A stretch of 64,000 nucleotides of DNA from Excoecaria cochinchinensis. Taxonomy: Eukaryota; Streptophyta; Magnoliopsida; Malpighiales; Euphorbiaceae. The stretch spans positions 1,984,001 to 2,048,000 of the forward strand of contig CANTUQ010000158.1 of the NCBI GenBank assembly GCA_947683425.1, given 5' to 3'. The notes beneath the pieces were generated by a model. The model made no database searches. It had not been told where the DNA came from and was given only the letters and a program-made list of their open reading frames with translations. A program made the translations under genes and the position numbers. Shown one piece after another: positions 22,263-33,285 of this stretch (position 1 is its first letter; the number at the start of each line of letters is the position of its first letter).

Positions 22263-23669
22263 ATGGCAGAAGAACCTGGAGTTTTGACCACTCAAGACCT
22301 AGCTAGGAGGCTAGAGGATTTTGAACGAAGAATGATGGATATGATGGGTGCCATGGCTGAAAGGATTGCCCATCCACCTGCTGCCCCACAGCCGCCTGCT
22401 GCTCTACAACCACAGGCAGCCCCTCCTCGGGAGCAAGCCGAACCACCTGCTGGTGGGGAGGCTCCCTTCGTTGGAGCTGCTACTCGTCAACCCAACAATG
22501 AGCTCAGAGCTGCCGCACCCATCGAGCCAAGAGGGGAAAGGATTCATAACCCCAACGATGATTTCCTAATGGAGGAGGAAGAAGAAGTGGTGCCGATAGT
22601 CCACCAAGCTGCAAGGCCCAGAGCACCCAGAGTAGAGGATGAAGCTCTAAGAGGTATGAGACAGCAGATCGAAGCTATCACCCGCATGCTATCAGCAGGC
22701 AAGGGGATCAACCCAGAAGACAGAGATCTGGGGGATGAAGAGCTGCTGCCCCAAAGATTCAAGATGCCCGAGCTTCCGAAATTTGATGGCACCTCTGACC
22801 CATCCGCCCACATCAAGCAGTACACCCTGGTCATGAAAGGCACAGGGCTGAGCAAGAAGCAGAAGGTGGAATATTTCTGCCTTAGTCTGGTGGGCCCGGC
22901 AGTTGACTGGTACCACGGGTTGGATAGGAGGTCCAAAATGGACTGGGACCTTTTGACCGAAGAATTCATGAAGCAGTACGACTGCAGCACCAGGATGGAG
23001 GTCACCCTAAAAGACCTCGAGCTTCTACAGCAGAAGAATGATGAGTCATTCCATGAGTACCTTACAAGATGGAGAAATAGGGTCATGGAGATGAAGAGGA
23101 AGCCTGACACTGCAGACCAGATCAGGCTATTTATCATAAACTCATGCCCTTACTTAAGGGACTTGCTTAGTTTTAAGGGGCTCAAGGACTGGGAGTCGCT
23201 TAAGGATATCGCTATAGAAGTTGAGGCGGCTTACCTGGCAAAGAAAGCAAGCCAAAATAACTTTGCTAGGAAAGGCTATGGGAACCAGTCGGGATTCAAA
23301 TCAGGAGGTGCCGGAGGCAGCAACAGCAGAAACGGTAGGACGGCAGAGGTCTCAGCTACTGGAGTTGGGCAGGGTCAGAGATACTACTCTAACTTAGGCC
23401 GCTCTCTATCTTGGGTACTGGAAAAACTGATGAAAGAAGGCAAGTTGCAGCCATTGCCACCTAGACCAGCCTTGAGTCAGGGACAGCCAGGACATAGAGG
23501 TGATCAGTACTGCGCTTACCACCAGCACACCGGCCATTTGACTGACCATTGCCGTATTCTGAGAAACAAGATCCAGGATCTCATTGACACCAATCAGATC
23601 ACAGATCCTGAGAAGAGAGAAAAGAAAAAGAAGGCAGGCTACAACGCAGTCCCTCCACCGCAAACATGA
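22263..23669 (+). CDS. gag: TatC Gag polyprotein, intact
   Basis: 468 codons from the ATG at 22263 to the stop at 23667-23669. This start is preferred because the frame upstream (open from 22191) has no ATG, and TatB gag starts at the equivalent place. Order: coiled-coil-like helix (LEDFERRMMDMMGAMAE, residues ~14-31), Pro/Ala/Glu-rich linker (~35-130), Retrotrans_gag core (~175-320; KFDGTSDPSAH, KQKVEYFCLSL, WYHGLDRRSKMDWD, YLTRWRNRVMEM), a Gly/Ser/Asn-rich basic stretch, and a C-terminal CX2HX4HX4C zinc knuckle (CAYHQHTGHLTDHC) with His in place of the second Cys, as is usual in Tat-type gag. It would form the RNA-packaging particle. No protease or pol follows, unlike autonomous Tat elements. 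Confidence 0.92.
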   Translation: MAEEPGVLTTQDLARRLEDFERRMMDMMGAMAERIAHPPAAPQPPAALQPQAAPPREQAEPPAGGEAPFVGAATRQPNNELRAAAPIEPRGERIHNPNDDFLMEEEEEVVPIVHQAARPRAPRVEDEALRGMRQQIEAITRMLSAGKGINPEDRDLGDEELLPQRFKMPELPKFDGTSDPSAHIKQYTLVMKGTGLSKKQKVEYFCLSLVGPAVDWYHGLDRRSKMDWDLLTEEFMKQYDCSTRMEVTLKDLELLQQKNDESFHEYLTRWRNRVMEMKRKPDTADQIRLFIINSCPYLRDLLSFKGLKDWESLKDIAIEVEAAYLAKKASQNNFARKGYGNQSGFKSGGAGGSNSRNGRTAEVSATGVGQGQRYYSNLGRSLSWVLEKLMKEGKLQPLPPRPALSQGQPGHRGDQYCAYHQHTGHLTDHCRILRNKIQDLIDTNQITDPEKREKKKKAGYNAVPPPQT

Positions 23670-25760
23670 TCATGTCTTGCAGTTCACTAGTGATATTGCT
23701 TTTGGATGCTGGAATCTTTTTATTTTTGGAACTTTTTATTTTCTGTTTGTAATAAAGAGAACAATTTTGCTTATTTGTATGACATTTCTATTGATTTCAT
23801 TTCGCATGATCATAACACATTTACTTTGGCATTAATTCAAATAATATGGCTGCATTTAATCTTGAAACTTTGGGAAATCCCAAAGAAAATCTTGATAGCA
23901 TCTGATATAACTCCTGAAGAGAAAGAGAGTCAGAGAAAAAATGAAAATAAGAGAGAAAAACTAGTTGCAATTAGGGGACTGGATGGAAACTCACTAAGAG
24001 CACTAGAACCTTTCTGATTACCCGTCAAAGCGATCCCTGGATAAGACGGAACCTAGAAAATGATTTAGGCACTATTTCTTTGCACAGCTCTCTAAATGAT
24101 CATTTCCTACCCTTATTCTGCAATCGCTTGTTAGCCCGTTGAGCCTTTATGAAGGTATGCTGAATGCGTACCAATTTTGTTGTTACACATGTTAAAACTA
24201 TCCCCTCACCTAAAATGATTTTGGCTTGCCCTTAGAAGAGTGGCCGCTCTAAAAAGGATGGATGTACATTTGAACAATTTTTCTTTGGACTATCGAAATT
24301 GCCTTGGTAAGGGCGAGTTTACACTTTGAAAAAAAAAGAAAAAAAACAAAAAGACCTCAAAACAGTAACCAATTGACTAGTTTCAATAATTACCCTTTTA
24401 TTGTTATTCTGATCTCAAGGAGCTGAAATGTTACCGAGCCCAAATTCAAGAATACCTTTGTATATACAACTGAGCTGAGAATGGTTCATCCATCAGTCGA
24501 GAAAATATTGCGGCCATTTTTCTCTAGCGACCTGATCCTCCTTTGATAGCCATCTACCTAAGCCTGACATTACAACCCAAGTAAGACCTCTTGATTCTTG
24601 GTTCAGTCTTATCCAATTAGCGGAGATGACCTTCTAAAGAGGTTTGGTACGTAAGAAGAGGCTTATGGTGTTTCTTGAGCTTCAAGCGAGGAGCCACGAG
24701 TGCAGTCATGCATTCGAGTTAAGTCTCGTCTCCAACATTGCTTCTAGAATTCGCATTCAAGAAAAATTTGAGAGAAAATCGTCAATCATAAAACCCGAGA
24801 GGGCTGATTGATAACAGGAGTTTGATGCTTTCAAGATCTATCTCGAGATTAGCTAAAGTCTTCTATTTTTTAAAGTCAATGCCAAAATAATGATCATGCT
24901 TAATGAAATCAAATTGAAACACATGCATTTCTGCAATGATGTGATCAGAGCAGTTCTCTTTGTGTGACCAAAGTCACCTATTGTTCACCGCTCAAGCGCT
25001 TCAGCCGATTCATCATGCTATCCGATGTGCAAAATCAAGCTCATGCAAACATGTCCTAAGACTCCCGAAAGATTCTTGCCAACAACCTCAGCAATCTTAA
25101 AAAAAAAAAATAAAATAAAAACAAAAAAACAAAAAAAGAGAGTCGTTAGAGTGAAAACCGTAACTGGCGCTCTAAGCAAAAACTAGGCAAAAGGATAGGG
25201 TGAAAACCTGAAAACAGGCAGTCTGTCCTTCAAAAAAAAAGAAGAAAGAGAAAAGCCGCTGGATTGAGTTGGGTCCATCCCAGGCAAAAAAAAAAAAGGC
25301 GCAGGGTTATGTGAAAATCCACAAAGGACGCATCTCCCACTAAGAAAAGCTAGTGTGAAAATCCACAAGGGACGCACTACCTTCAATTAATGACTACAGG
25401 TACCGGATGAGAATCTCGCAATCCCAAAGGGCATGAAATTCAAAAGCAGCTCAAAAGGCATCAATTATATCGCAAATCGCAACTAGCCCGGCTATCATCT
25501 TCAAGTTCACATAGATGAATTTTTATCCTGCATTCCTGCATAATTTATGCATTTCACTTGCATGCTCACCATTTTTGCATAGTTTAGTTTCCTTATTTTG
25601 CAGAAGAAAGGCTTGAGGCGGACACCGGCAAAAGCCGAGTGATGACATCGGTAAAATCATCAATCCAAACCTCAACTCATTCATCAATCAAGACATTGAT
25701 CAAAACATATATCCAAGCCTCAACTCAATCATCAATCCACATACCAGCTTAATCATCAAT
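23670..25760. other. TatC noncoding region between gag and tandem arrays
   Basis: About 2.1 kb without a credible ORF. It has several A-rich runs (24325-24355 and 25095-25140) and a near-repeat of 'gtgaaaatccacaa(a/g)ggacgca' at about 25311 and 25353. No RT, integrase or protease motif is found in any frame. It replaces the pol region of autonomous relatives. Confidence 0.7.
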
Positions 25761-25764
25761 CCAA

Positions 25765-26375
25765 GAAAATCGAAGACTTCTCAGGGAGCAGAAAACCGAA
25801 GACTTCTCAGGGAGCAGAAAATCAAAGACTTCTCAGGGAGCAGCAAACCGAAGACTTCTCAGGGAGCAGAAAACCGAAGACTTCTCAGGGAGCAGAAAAT
25901 CGAAGACTTCTCAGGGAGCAGCAAACCGAAGACTTCTCAGGGAGCAGAAAATCGAAGACTTCTCAGGGAGCAGAAAACCGAAGACTTCTCAGGGAGCAGA
26001 AAATCGAAGACTTCTCAGGGAGCAGAAAATCGAAGACCTCTCAGGGGGCAAATGATCAGCCAACCGAAGACTTCTCAGGGAGCAGAAAATCGAAGACTTC
26101 TCAGGGAGCAGCAAACCGAAGACTTCTCAGGGAGCAGAAAATCGAGGACTTCTCAGGGAGTGGAAAATCGAAGACTTCTCAGGGAGCAGCAAACCGAAGA
26201 CTTCTCAGGGAGCAGAAAACCAAAGACTTCTCAGGGAGCAGCAAACTGAAGACCTCTCAGGGGGCAAACAAACAATCAATGAACCGAAGACCTCTCAGGG
26301 GGCAAACAATCAATGAACTGAATACCTCTCAGGGGGCAAATGGCAAAGAACTAAAGACCTCTCAGGGGGAGCACA
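25765..26375 (+). repeat. Tandem array 1 in TatC (about 26-bp unit)
   Basis: About 20 head-to-tail copies of a unit close to 'cgaagacttctcagggagcagaaaat' in two main variants (AAAAT and AAACC ends). Toward its 3' end the unit changes to 'gacctctcagggggcaaac' (about 26037, 26253, 26288, 26328), resembling the real polypurine tract CTGGGGGCAAC. The repeat is inside the element, upstream of the 3' LTR. Confidence 0.93.
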
Positions 26376-26379
26376 GTTC

Positions 26380-26705
26380 CAAAATTCACAGCGGTTAGCA
26401 CGATGGCGGCACAACCCACAAGAGGTTGGCACGACCACGGTACTATAAATTCACAGCGGTTAGCACGATGGCGGCACAACCCACAAGAGGTTGGCACGAC
26501 CACGGCACTACCAAAATTCACAGCGGTTAGCACGATGGCGGCACAACCCACAAGAGGTTGGCACGACCACGGCACTACCAATTCACAGCGGTTAGCACGA
26601 TGGCGGCACAACCCACAAGAGGTTAGCACGACCACGGCACTACCAATTCACATAGGTTAGCACGATGGCGGCACTACCCACAAGAGGTTAGCACGACCAC
26701 GGCAT
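26380..26705 (+). repeat. Tandem array 2 in TatC (about 60-bp unit)
   Basis: About five copies of a unit containing CACAGCGGTTAGCACGATGG, then GCGGCACAACCCACAAGAGG, then TTGGCACGACCACGGCACTA. Copies differ by a few bases and by the length of the 'accaaaattca' joint. Reading frames on both strands across it are repeat artefacts. Confidence 0.93.
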
Positions 26706-26845
26706 TACCTGTTACAACCAAAAGACAGCAACAGCTATCATCATAACTCCATCAAGCGGAAAGACGGCCGACTCAGGTACGCGTCTCTTTCCTTTTCTTC
26801 TTTGAGTTTAGGCTCACCTAGACACTAGTGTACTAGATTCCCCTA

Positions 26846-26858
26846 AACTGGGGGCAAC
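26846..26858 (+). promoter_or_regulatory. TatC polypurine tract
   Basis: AACTGGGGGCAAC lies directly before the 3' LTR start TGTAGACACC at 26859. Position and sequence fit the plus-strand primer of Tat/Ogre elements. Confidence 0.8.
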
Positions 26859-27841
26859 TGTAGACACCGGGTCCTGAGTCAGCCTAGATCGAAGTTACCC
26901 AATGATGATAATTGCCTTCACAGGCTTAAAAGGTTAAAGGTGATGATTTTCTCGTCAAAATTGCATTTTAGAGTGAAAAATTAGAAAATAATAAAAAAAT
27001 ATTTAAAAAAATTAATTTTGAAAAATGGGGGCTTAAAATTATGGTTTTTTAGTCAATTTAAAATTTAAAAAAAAATAGAAAAAAAATAAAAAATAAAAAA
27101 AAAATTTTCGGACGGCGAGTGTCGGGCGCGGCAGCGCGCCTGCGCGCTGGCGCCCAGCTCGCAGGCGCCTGGGCGCCCATCGCGCAGCGAGCGCAAAAGG
27201 CGACGCTCAGCGTCGCCGATGCTGCGCGTCGCTAAAGGCGCGCGCAGCATCGCGCACGCTGAGCGCCGCACGGAGCGCTGGTGCGCGAGCGCCAGCGCGC
27301 GGACTTCGCGCGATTCTCGCCTCGCCGCGTGAGTGCCCGTCACTCTATAGCGACGGGCGGCGTCCCTCTGTGGCGACGGGCTTCTGGCCGTCGGTACGGG
27401 GTCTGATACCCTTTTCCTCTTTTTCAGCCTTTTTTCCGATTTTTTCACCCAAAAATCCGTTTTTTATCCCATTTTTTTGGGATTTTTGACTTCAAATTAA
27501 ATTCTAAAATATTTTTTTAGGTAATTAAATAATAAAGCTTGATTTTATCATTAAAAATAAAATTATTTTGGGTTAAAATAGGTTTTTTCCTTAATTAAAT
27601 TAGGGCAACCTATTTTATCCTATAAATATTTTATGATGAAATCAAATGAGCCTCTCTCTCCACATTTTTTTTAGACCAGATTTTTCTCTTCATCTTCTTC
27701 TTCTTCTTCCACTAAAATTCCAGATTTATTCCCCAGTGGAGTCGCCACTGTGACGCGCGCCGGATCCCGAGCGCCGCCCCTTCGGATCGCCCACGTGCGG
27801 GCGGTCGAAGGGGCGGCCGCGGGGATCCGGCGTGCGTCACA
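26859..27841 (+). repeat. TatC 3' LTR (983 bp)
   Basis: It matches the 5' LTR from end to end with few substitutions. Differences cluster in the GC-rich block at 27120-27310. It ends GTGCGTCACA, followed by the TSD GATAG. It contains the left arm of the terminal hairpin (27731-27758), but no primer site follows, so the long 28-bp pairing exists only at the 5' end. Confidence 0.93.
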
Positions 27842-27987
27842 GATAGGTCACGAGTTTTCTTTCCCGCTACTTAGTACTACGAGTCCACTTCATCTTGTTT
27901 CTTTCATTTTTCTGCTTCCATTCTTCTTCTTTTATTGTCTTCGGTTTTACTTTCGTGTCTTTTCCAATCTCCAATTTTCAAGCAACC

Positions 27988-28727
27988 ATGGTAAGAACAA
28001 AAAACCCACCTTCTTTAGGAATTGAACAAGCACGACAGGAGGCTGACGAGGGAGATATTTCTTCTACCTTTGGTGCTAGTTTTTCCATCTTCTCTGTGGA
28101 CGAAGGTAGCAGGTTCCTTGCCCTTCATGATCGCCCATTTTTGCAATGTAAGTATTTTCCATGCTCTCTTCTGGAACAGGTAGGAATGTCAGAGTCTATT
28201 AATGAAATGTTATCATATTGTGGCTTCCTTAGGTTTGGCAATATGCATGAAAATGTTTATCCTGATTTAATATTAGAATTTTATACTACTTTGCAAAAGA
28301 ATGATGATAATGAACACTAGTTAGATTTTAGATTGGATGGAAAGGCATATACTTTGACATATTTTATGATGAATAGAATGTTAGGTTTTCACAGACTAGT
28401 TTATTTGACCCACCGATATCTTTTAAACCTAATGCATTTTGGTCATTTTTAACTAGATTGCAAACACCTTATAGATCTAGAGATGCTAAATCTATGTTCA
28501 TCAAAGATTTAAAATATTGGATTTTGCCAGATATTCCTGCTGTACCTGCTGTGGGATCTTCTTCCTCTAATGTGCCAGCAATGCTTGAGCAGATTTTACA
28601 AAACCAGTTTTTTATGCAAAATTAGCTTTCTTCTATGGCTAGCCGACAAAGACGGCTTGAGCATAAGGTGGATACCTTCATTGCTCAAGCTGGTTATGTG
28701 GTTATTTCTCCCCCACCTTCACCATGA
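27988..28727 (+). pseudogene. AthD ORF1 (env-position gene) remnant
   Basis: It starts at the ATG at 27988 and carries the ATHILA ORF-1 signature near residues 40-65 (FLALHDRPFLQCKYF). Open for 110 codons, it then meets a stop at 28318-28320, a second near 28454 and another at about 28623. Conserved C-terminal sequence (LEQILQNQFFMQ, HKVDTFIAQAG) continues to 28727. The total length is about half of a full Athila ORF1, so internal sequence is also lost. This gene sits where retroviruses keep env; its role in Athila is not established. The AthE copy lies at 37243-37444 and 41427-42030. Confidence 0.8.
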
Positions 28728-29848
28728 TCAGGGAGTTTTTCTTACCTTACTTTATTTTTTTCTTTTACTTTTTCATTTTATTTTATTTCTTCACATTGAG
28801 GACAATGTTGGTTCTAAGTGTGGGGGAGTATGCTTTTATGTTTCTGTGCTTGTTGGCATTTTATGAGTTTTTGTATATGTGTTTTACATGTTAGTTGCAT
28901 GTGTGTTTTTGTATTTATTGTTCAATTAGGCTTTTTCGTGAGTTTTATTATAAGGCAATGTTAAATTGGTATATTTTATAGATTGCTAAGTCATTTATCT
29001 TCTATGCTCATTTTACTAGTTTTTCAAAAATTTTAGCATGTGTTTTAAGTTTTTCAAGTTATTTTCTTTTACATCTTGCAACATTTTAGATTATTTAGTC
29101 TTTTTACTAACCATGTTTTAAAGTTAAAATTTGCTCATTTAGTTTAAGATTTTAAGGTTCTAGTTGCCTATGGAAACTATAGCCATAATACTTACCCTTA
29201 TGTCTTTCCAATAATGGATGAGGACTTAGTGAAAATAAAAGAAAAAAATAAGTGTTCAATAATGGATGAAGACTTAGTGAAAATAAAAGAAAAAAATAAG
29301 TGGGATGGAGCATAAAATGCACCCACTAAATTCATAAAAGTAAAAAAGAGAGCAAGATATATATCCAAAATTGCAAAGTATGGGATGGAGCGTAAAACGC
29401 ACCCATACTACATTCTCTTGCTATTCATGGGATAAAAATGAAAAAAATCCCCATGATTGAAAACAAAAAGAAGAATCAAAAGAAAAGAAAAGAACAGTCT
29501 AAAAATGCCATGAGATTGGGTTAAGGGTAAGTGTGCTTACAAATTGTCCTTAAAGGCAGCTAGTAACTTTAGAATTTTAAAGTTAATGAGCAATATTCTC
29601 TTTATAAAGCATGTTTGGTTTTGGGACTCTATAATCTTGATGTTGGAATAAGTAAAGTTTGGTGACTTGTTAAATTTTCAATACATGTTTTAAAATTTGA
29701 TTGACTGATATTTTGAGTATGTGAGGTATTTGATTTCTTTTTTGATATGCCTATTGAACAATATTGTATAATAAGATTTCCTGATATTAAGTTTTTCTTA
29801 TTCTTTTCTCTTACTTGAGGACAAGTAAGGTTTAAGTGTGGGGGAATT
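28728..29848 (+). other. AthD 3' noncoding region with two polypurine tracts
   Basis: The segment 'gaggacaatg..ctaagtgtgggggagt' (about 28797-28830) and the segment 'gaggacaagt..ttaagtgtgggggaatt' (about 29817-29848) are near-copies. The second one touches the 3' LTR and is the functional polypurine tract. Between them lies A-rich sequence with a 48-bp direct duplication (29209-29256 and 29257-29303) and a repeated 'gggatggagc(a/g)taaa' block near 29315 and 29381. Confidence 0.8.
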
Positions 29849-31339
29849 TGATATGTGCCTAATTGATGCATTATTTAGTATGTGTTTAGTGTGAGTTTAA
29901 TAAGTTAAGTTTGTAAATATGTGTATATTTCATGTTATTTGTGTTAGTTTATTTGTTTTTGTGTTTTGTAGGGTGATTTGAGTGAAAAGAAGGAAAAGAT
30001 GCACGAATAAAGCATGAAATGGATGTTCACAAGTCGTGATGGTGGAACACGACTCGTGAAGGGAGGAGTGACTCATGAAGATGCTGAGAGAAGGAAGGGC
30101 TGCAGAAGGAAAGGAGTAGGAGCACGAGTCATGAAAAGGGATCACGACTCGTGAAGATGCAAAGAGACCAGCGAGAAAAGAAAGAGCGAGAGAAGGAAGG
30201 GAGGCAGAGCACGAGACGTGAGCCAAACGCACGACTCACGTAAGCGTTCATGACTCGTGAAAGGGGATCACAAGTCGTGAATGGCCAGAGAGAGACCAAA
30301 GAGAAAAGAAGAAAGAAAGAAAAGAAGGAAAAGTGCTCCGTGTTCTGTCGCGAGTGCCACAGTGATCGCAAGCGTGATAGAACTATCCATTGGGGCAATT
30401 TTATGTGAAAATTCATTTGAAGAGGCATAATTCTCCATCAACATTTGCAACTATTTGAAGAAAGGGACACAACTTTTGCAACTCTATAAATATAACATTT
30501 AACTATAATTTTAGTTGGTCAATTTTTAATTAAGAATTTCTGTAAGTTTGAGGGTACATTTCCTTAGAAGAACTTTTTAAGTAGAATTTTTGTTTTGAAG
30601 AGAAGATTTATTGCAAGGAAGAAGATATCCTTTGTGAAAGGAAAAAGGGTTGAGGAATCTCCTTCTTCATTTCTTATCTTTTACTTCTTCTATGTATCTA
30701 TTAAATGATACATTTATGAACTTAAATCTTTAATGTTATATTTTATTATTCATATCAATTTGATATTTTTGCTTGTAGAATTTTTTATTAGTATTTTTAT
30801 GCATGATCATTATAAGTGAGAATTTAATTGAAAGATGAATTCTTACTTACATCTAATAGAAGTTCATCATTGAAGTATTATTTGAGAAATCATAATGTTA
30901 GATGGTTGTTATAAGTTGTTTCTTATTCCTGAAATTTGCATGTATAACCCTCTATTTCATTAATGAAAATTGTGAGTTAGAATTATAAATGCATGTTTTA
31001 GGCACTCTAGTTTATGTCGAGAGAGTAAATTGGAATCTTATTCAACTTGGCTTACATGACAAGAATACACTTATAATTAAGAATAATCAATTCAAGTTCT
31101 ATTTATTATTTTATCATCATTAATCATTTGTCTTCTCCGATAATCATTAATTAGGTTAGATAGTATTAAATAAAGTATTTCCACTTTCATTCATAAAATT
31201 AATGATCATTGTAAACAAGATTAAAATTGAGTAGTATTAGTGTGTAATAATTATCACATTCCTCGTGAGATCAACATCTTTTGTAATATAACCGGTACAC
31301 CGTATACTTGCAGAATTAGCACTTAAAAATAAGCTAACA
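29849..31339 (+). repeat. AthD 3' LTR (1,491 bp)
   Basis: It starts TGATATGTGCC directly after GTGGGGGAATT and ends TAAGCTAACA. It aligns with 17615-18880 over its 3' seven-eighths. The palindromic array is at 30024-30290. Its sequence is uninterrupted at the site where TatB entered the 5' LTR, which verifies that nesting step. Confidence 0.92.
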
Positions 31340-32069
31340 ATACACTTGTAAACTATAAAATTGCATAGCTTATTACATATAAATCAATTATCCCCGAATA
31401 TGATATTTTACAAAGCTTATATTTCAAAATTTACAAATCGTACATACATCCTTAAGACTATACAAATCTTGCCCTAAGATATCCTCATAAACTTGCATTA
31501 GCCTGGACTGTTGCAGATGACTCTCAAAGGATCCGATCACTTGAACCTACACAGATTAAAATAAAATCCATGCTAAGCATAAAGTTTTGTGGGAAACACA
31601 TATAGTATGGACGACCACTAAGAATGGCCGTCAAATAGGCTCCAAGAAAAACATAATATAGAAAATATAATCGTTCCGATTATAACCATTTAGGTACTTT
31701 GAAATAGTTCATCAAAATATAAACACATGTTTCGCATATGGATTTATTTAGTCATTACATGCTTTTATTCAACATCGATGTTAACAAGTCACTTACACAC
31801 TAATTATACCTTTTCGCATCTTATACATGTCACTTTATTCACTTATTCACATTCATTCTGGTTTCCACCATTCACTTCACACATTTTCCTAAAGAGATGC
31901 CTTATTGCATTATTTTATCCAATCAAAGAAGCATTTAGATCACAATAACAAAATACATCTTATACATTTCACGTAATATCATTTTCACAAATTATATTAC
32001 TTCATGTCATATTTATACACATTGTTATGCCTGCAAACTCAATGAAGTGGATAACGAGTGAACACATTA

Positions 32070-32244
32070 GTACCCGTAGGTACGGTAAAAAGCAATTTAT
32101 TTATTTTCGTCCAAAAATATTTTCACATTAAGGATCTTAAAGAAGATCCAAACACATTAAGGATCGCGAGAACCCAAATGGTGACCTAATCAGGGTCCAG
32201 AACACATTGGGGCTGCAACTAACAGAACTCTATAGGCATGCCTA
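32070..32244 (-). promoter_or_regulatory. Hairpin row in LTR-F
   Basis: GTACC-cgta-GGTAC (32070-32083), GGATCTTaaagAAGATCC (32132-32149), GACC-taatcag-GGTC (32183-32197) and TAGGCATGCCTA (32233-32244). The GGTTC/GAACC hairpin is broken here (GGATCGCGAGAACC). Confidence 0.8.
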
Positions 32245-33189
32245 TCTATCCACAATTTGACTATTACAGGCTAAATTACATATTAATCATTATCAAATTC
32301 ATCATGTTTACACATATTTACTACATTCAATTATTGATCACATAATGACAATTTCCTTTTCACATTTATCGAACACACTTATCATACAACACTTCGATAT
32401 TCGATAATTGAACACAGAATACTTCCATGCTATTAAATCTTTCTTATTACTTACAAGATTATATTACATAATTAACAAAGAGCATTTGGTGATATTCAAC
32501 AACAAATAACAGATATTCTTACAATAATCACATACTTTCACATTTCAGTCATAATAACATCAAGGCATACTTAACCTTTACATTACACAATCGTTTATTA
32601 TATTCTTACTTAGTCTTTCATATTTATAATAATTCATATTGCTATTTTATCTATTATTTCATATTCACCTACAAGACTCATGTATACATGCATTCATTGT
32701 GCACACTATCACATAACCTTTGCAAATACTATGTATAACTTCACATGCAAATCTCTCATAACTTCCTTATGAAAGGCTAATAAAGCATGTCAAGTCATTA
32801 TCAATTATTACGAATAATTACTTAACATTTAATTATATTTATATAATATTACACTCATAACCATAGTCACATTCATCTTCATAGTATAATCATGTGTACA
32901 TTTACTATATAACCTTAACCATTTGTCATATAGATTCAGGGAGGCTCCGCTGAAATTTCGATTCGGTTTGGTGAAGAAAACTCACTTAAATCAATACACA
33001 CATATAATACATTTATGCTTATCATATATATATTCCTCCCATTGAATTCATTTGATTTTGTACATATTAATCATGCCTAAATATTCATTTTATATGCATA
33101 AACATGCATCGGACAAGTTTAAGGAACTTTCGATGAAGTTTGGGAAGAAAAAGTACAATTTAGGCTGACAATTGAGGTCACAGGGCAGT

Positions 33190-33285
33190 ATAACCGCCAT
33201 GTGGGGCGATAAAAATGGGTTTAATGTGGTATAATGCTTTTACACGGTGGTGAGGAATACCTTACCGCCGTGTAAACCCCTTCTG
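33190..33285. repeat. Palindromic words in LTR-F
   Basis: TTACACGG..CCGTGTAA arms (about 33239-33278) enclose GGTGGTGAGG/CCTTACCGCC, making one imperfect stem-loop of about 40 nt. A related half-word 'ataaccgccatgtgg' precedes it. Confidence 0.7.

Larger units (their letters stand above)
20340..27841 (+). mobile_element. TatC: complete gag-only Tat-type retrotransposon
   Basis: This 7.5-kb element has paired LTRs, primer site, leader, intact gag, a noncoding 3' region with two tandem arrays, and a polypurine tract. The 5-bp repeat GATAG flanks it exactly (20335-20339 and 27842-27846). By eye the LTRs differ at about 14 positions plus some indels over ~980 bp, so insertion was recent. No protease, RT or integrase is present. 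The layout fits non-autonomous plant gag-only elements (TR-GAG type), presumably mobilised by enzymes of a Tat/Ogre relative. Confidence 0.93.
17615..31339 (+). mobile_element. AthD: Athila-lineage retrotransposon with most of gag-pol deleted
   Basis: Order: partial 5' LTR, tRNA-Asp-type primer site, gag N-terminus, a noncoding stretch, TatC insertion, ORF1 (env-position) remnant, noncoding 3' region with two polypurine tracts, 3' LTR ending at 31339. Protease, RT, RNase H and integrase are absent. It is inserted in LTR-F; the predicted TSD is ATACA (31340-31344). Confidence 0.85.

Noticed and set aside
22544..23137. 197-codon minus-strand frame
   Set aside because: Antisense shadow of the intact TatC gag.
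25765..26375. Regular repeats resembling a CRISPR array
   Set aside because: Units are contiguous 26-mers without unique spacers, sit between gag and 3' LTR of a plant retrotransposon, and grade into polypurine-like units.
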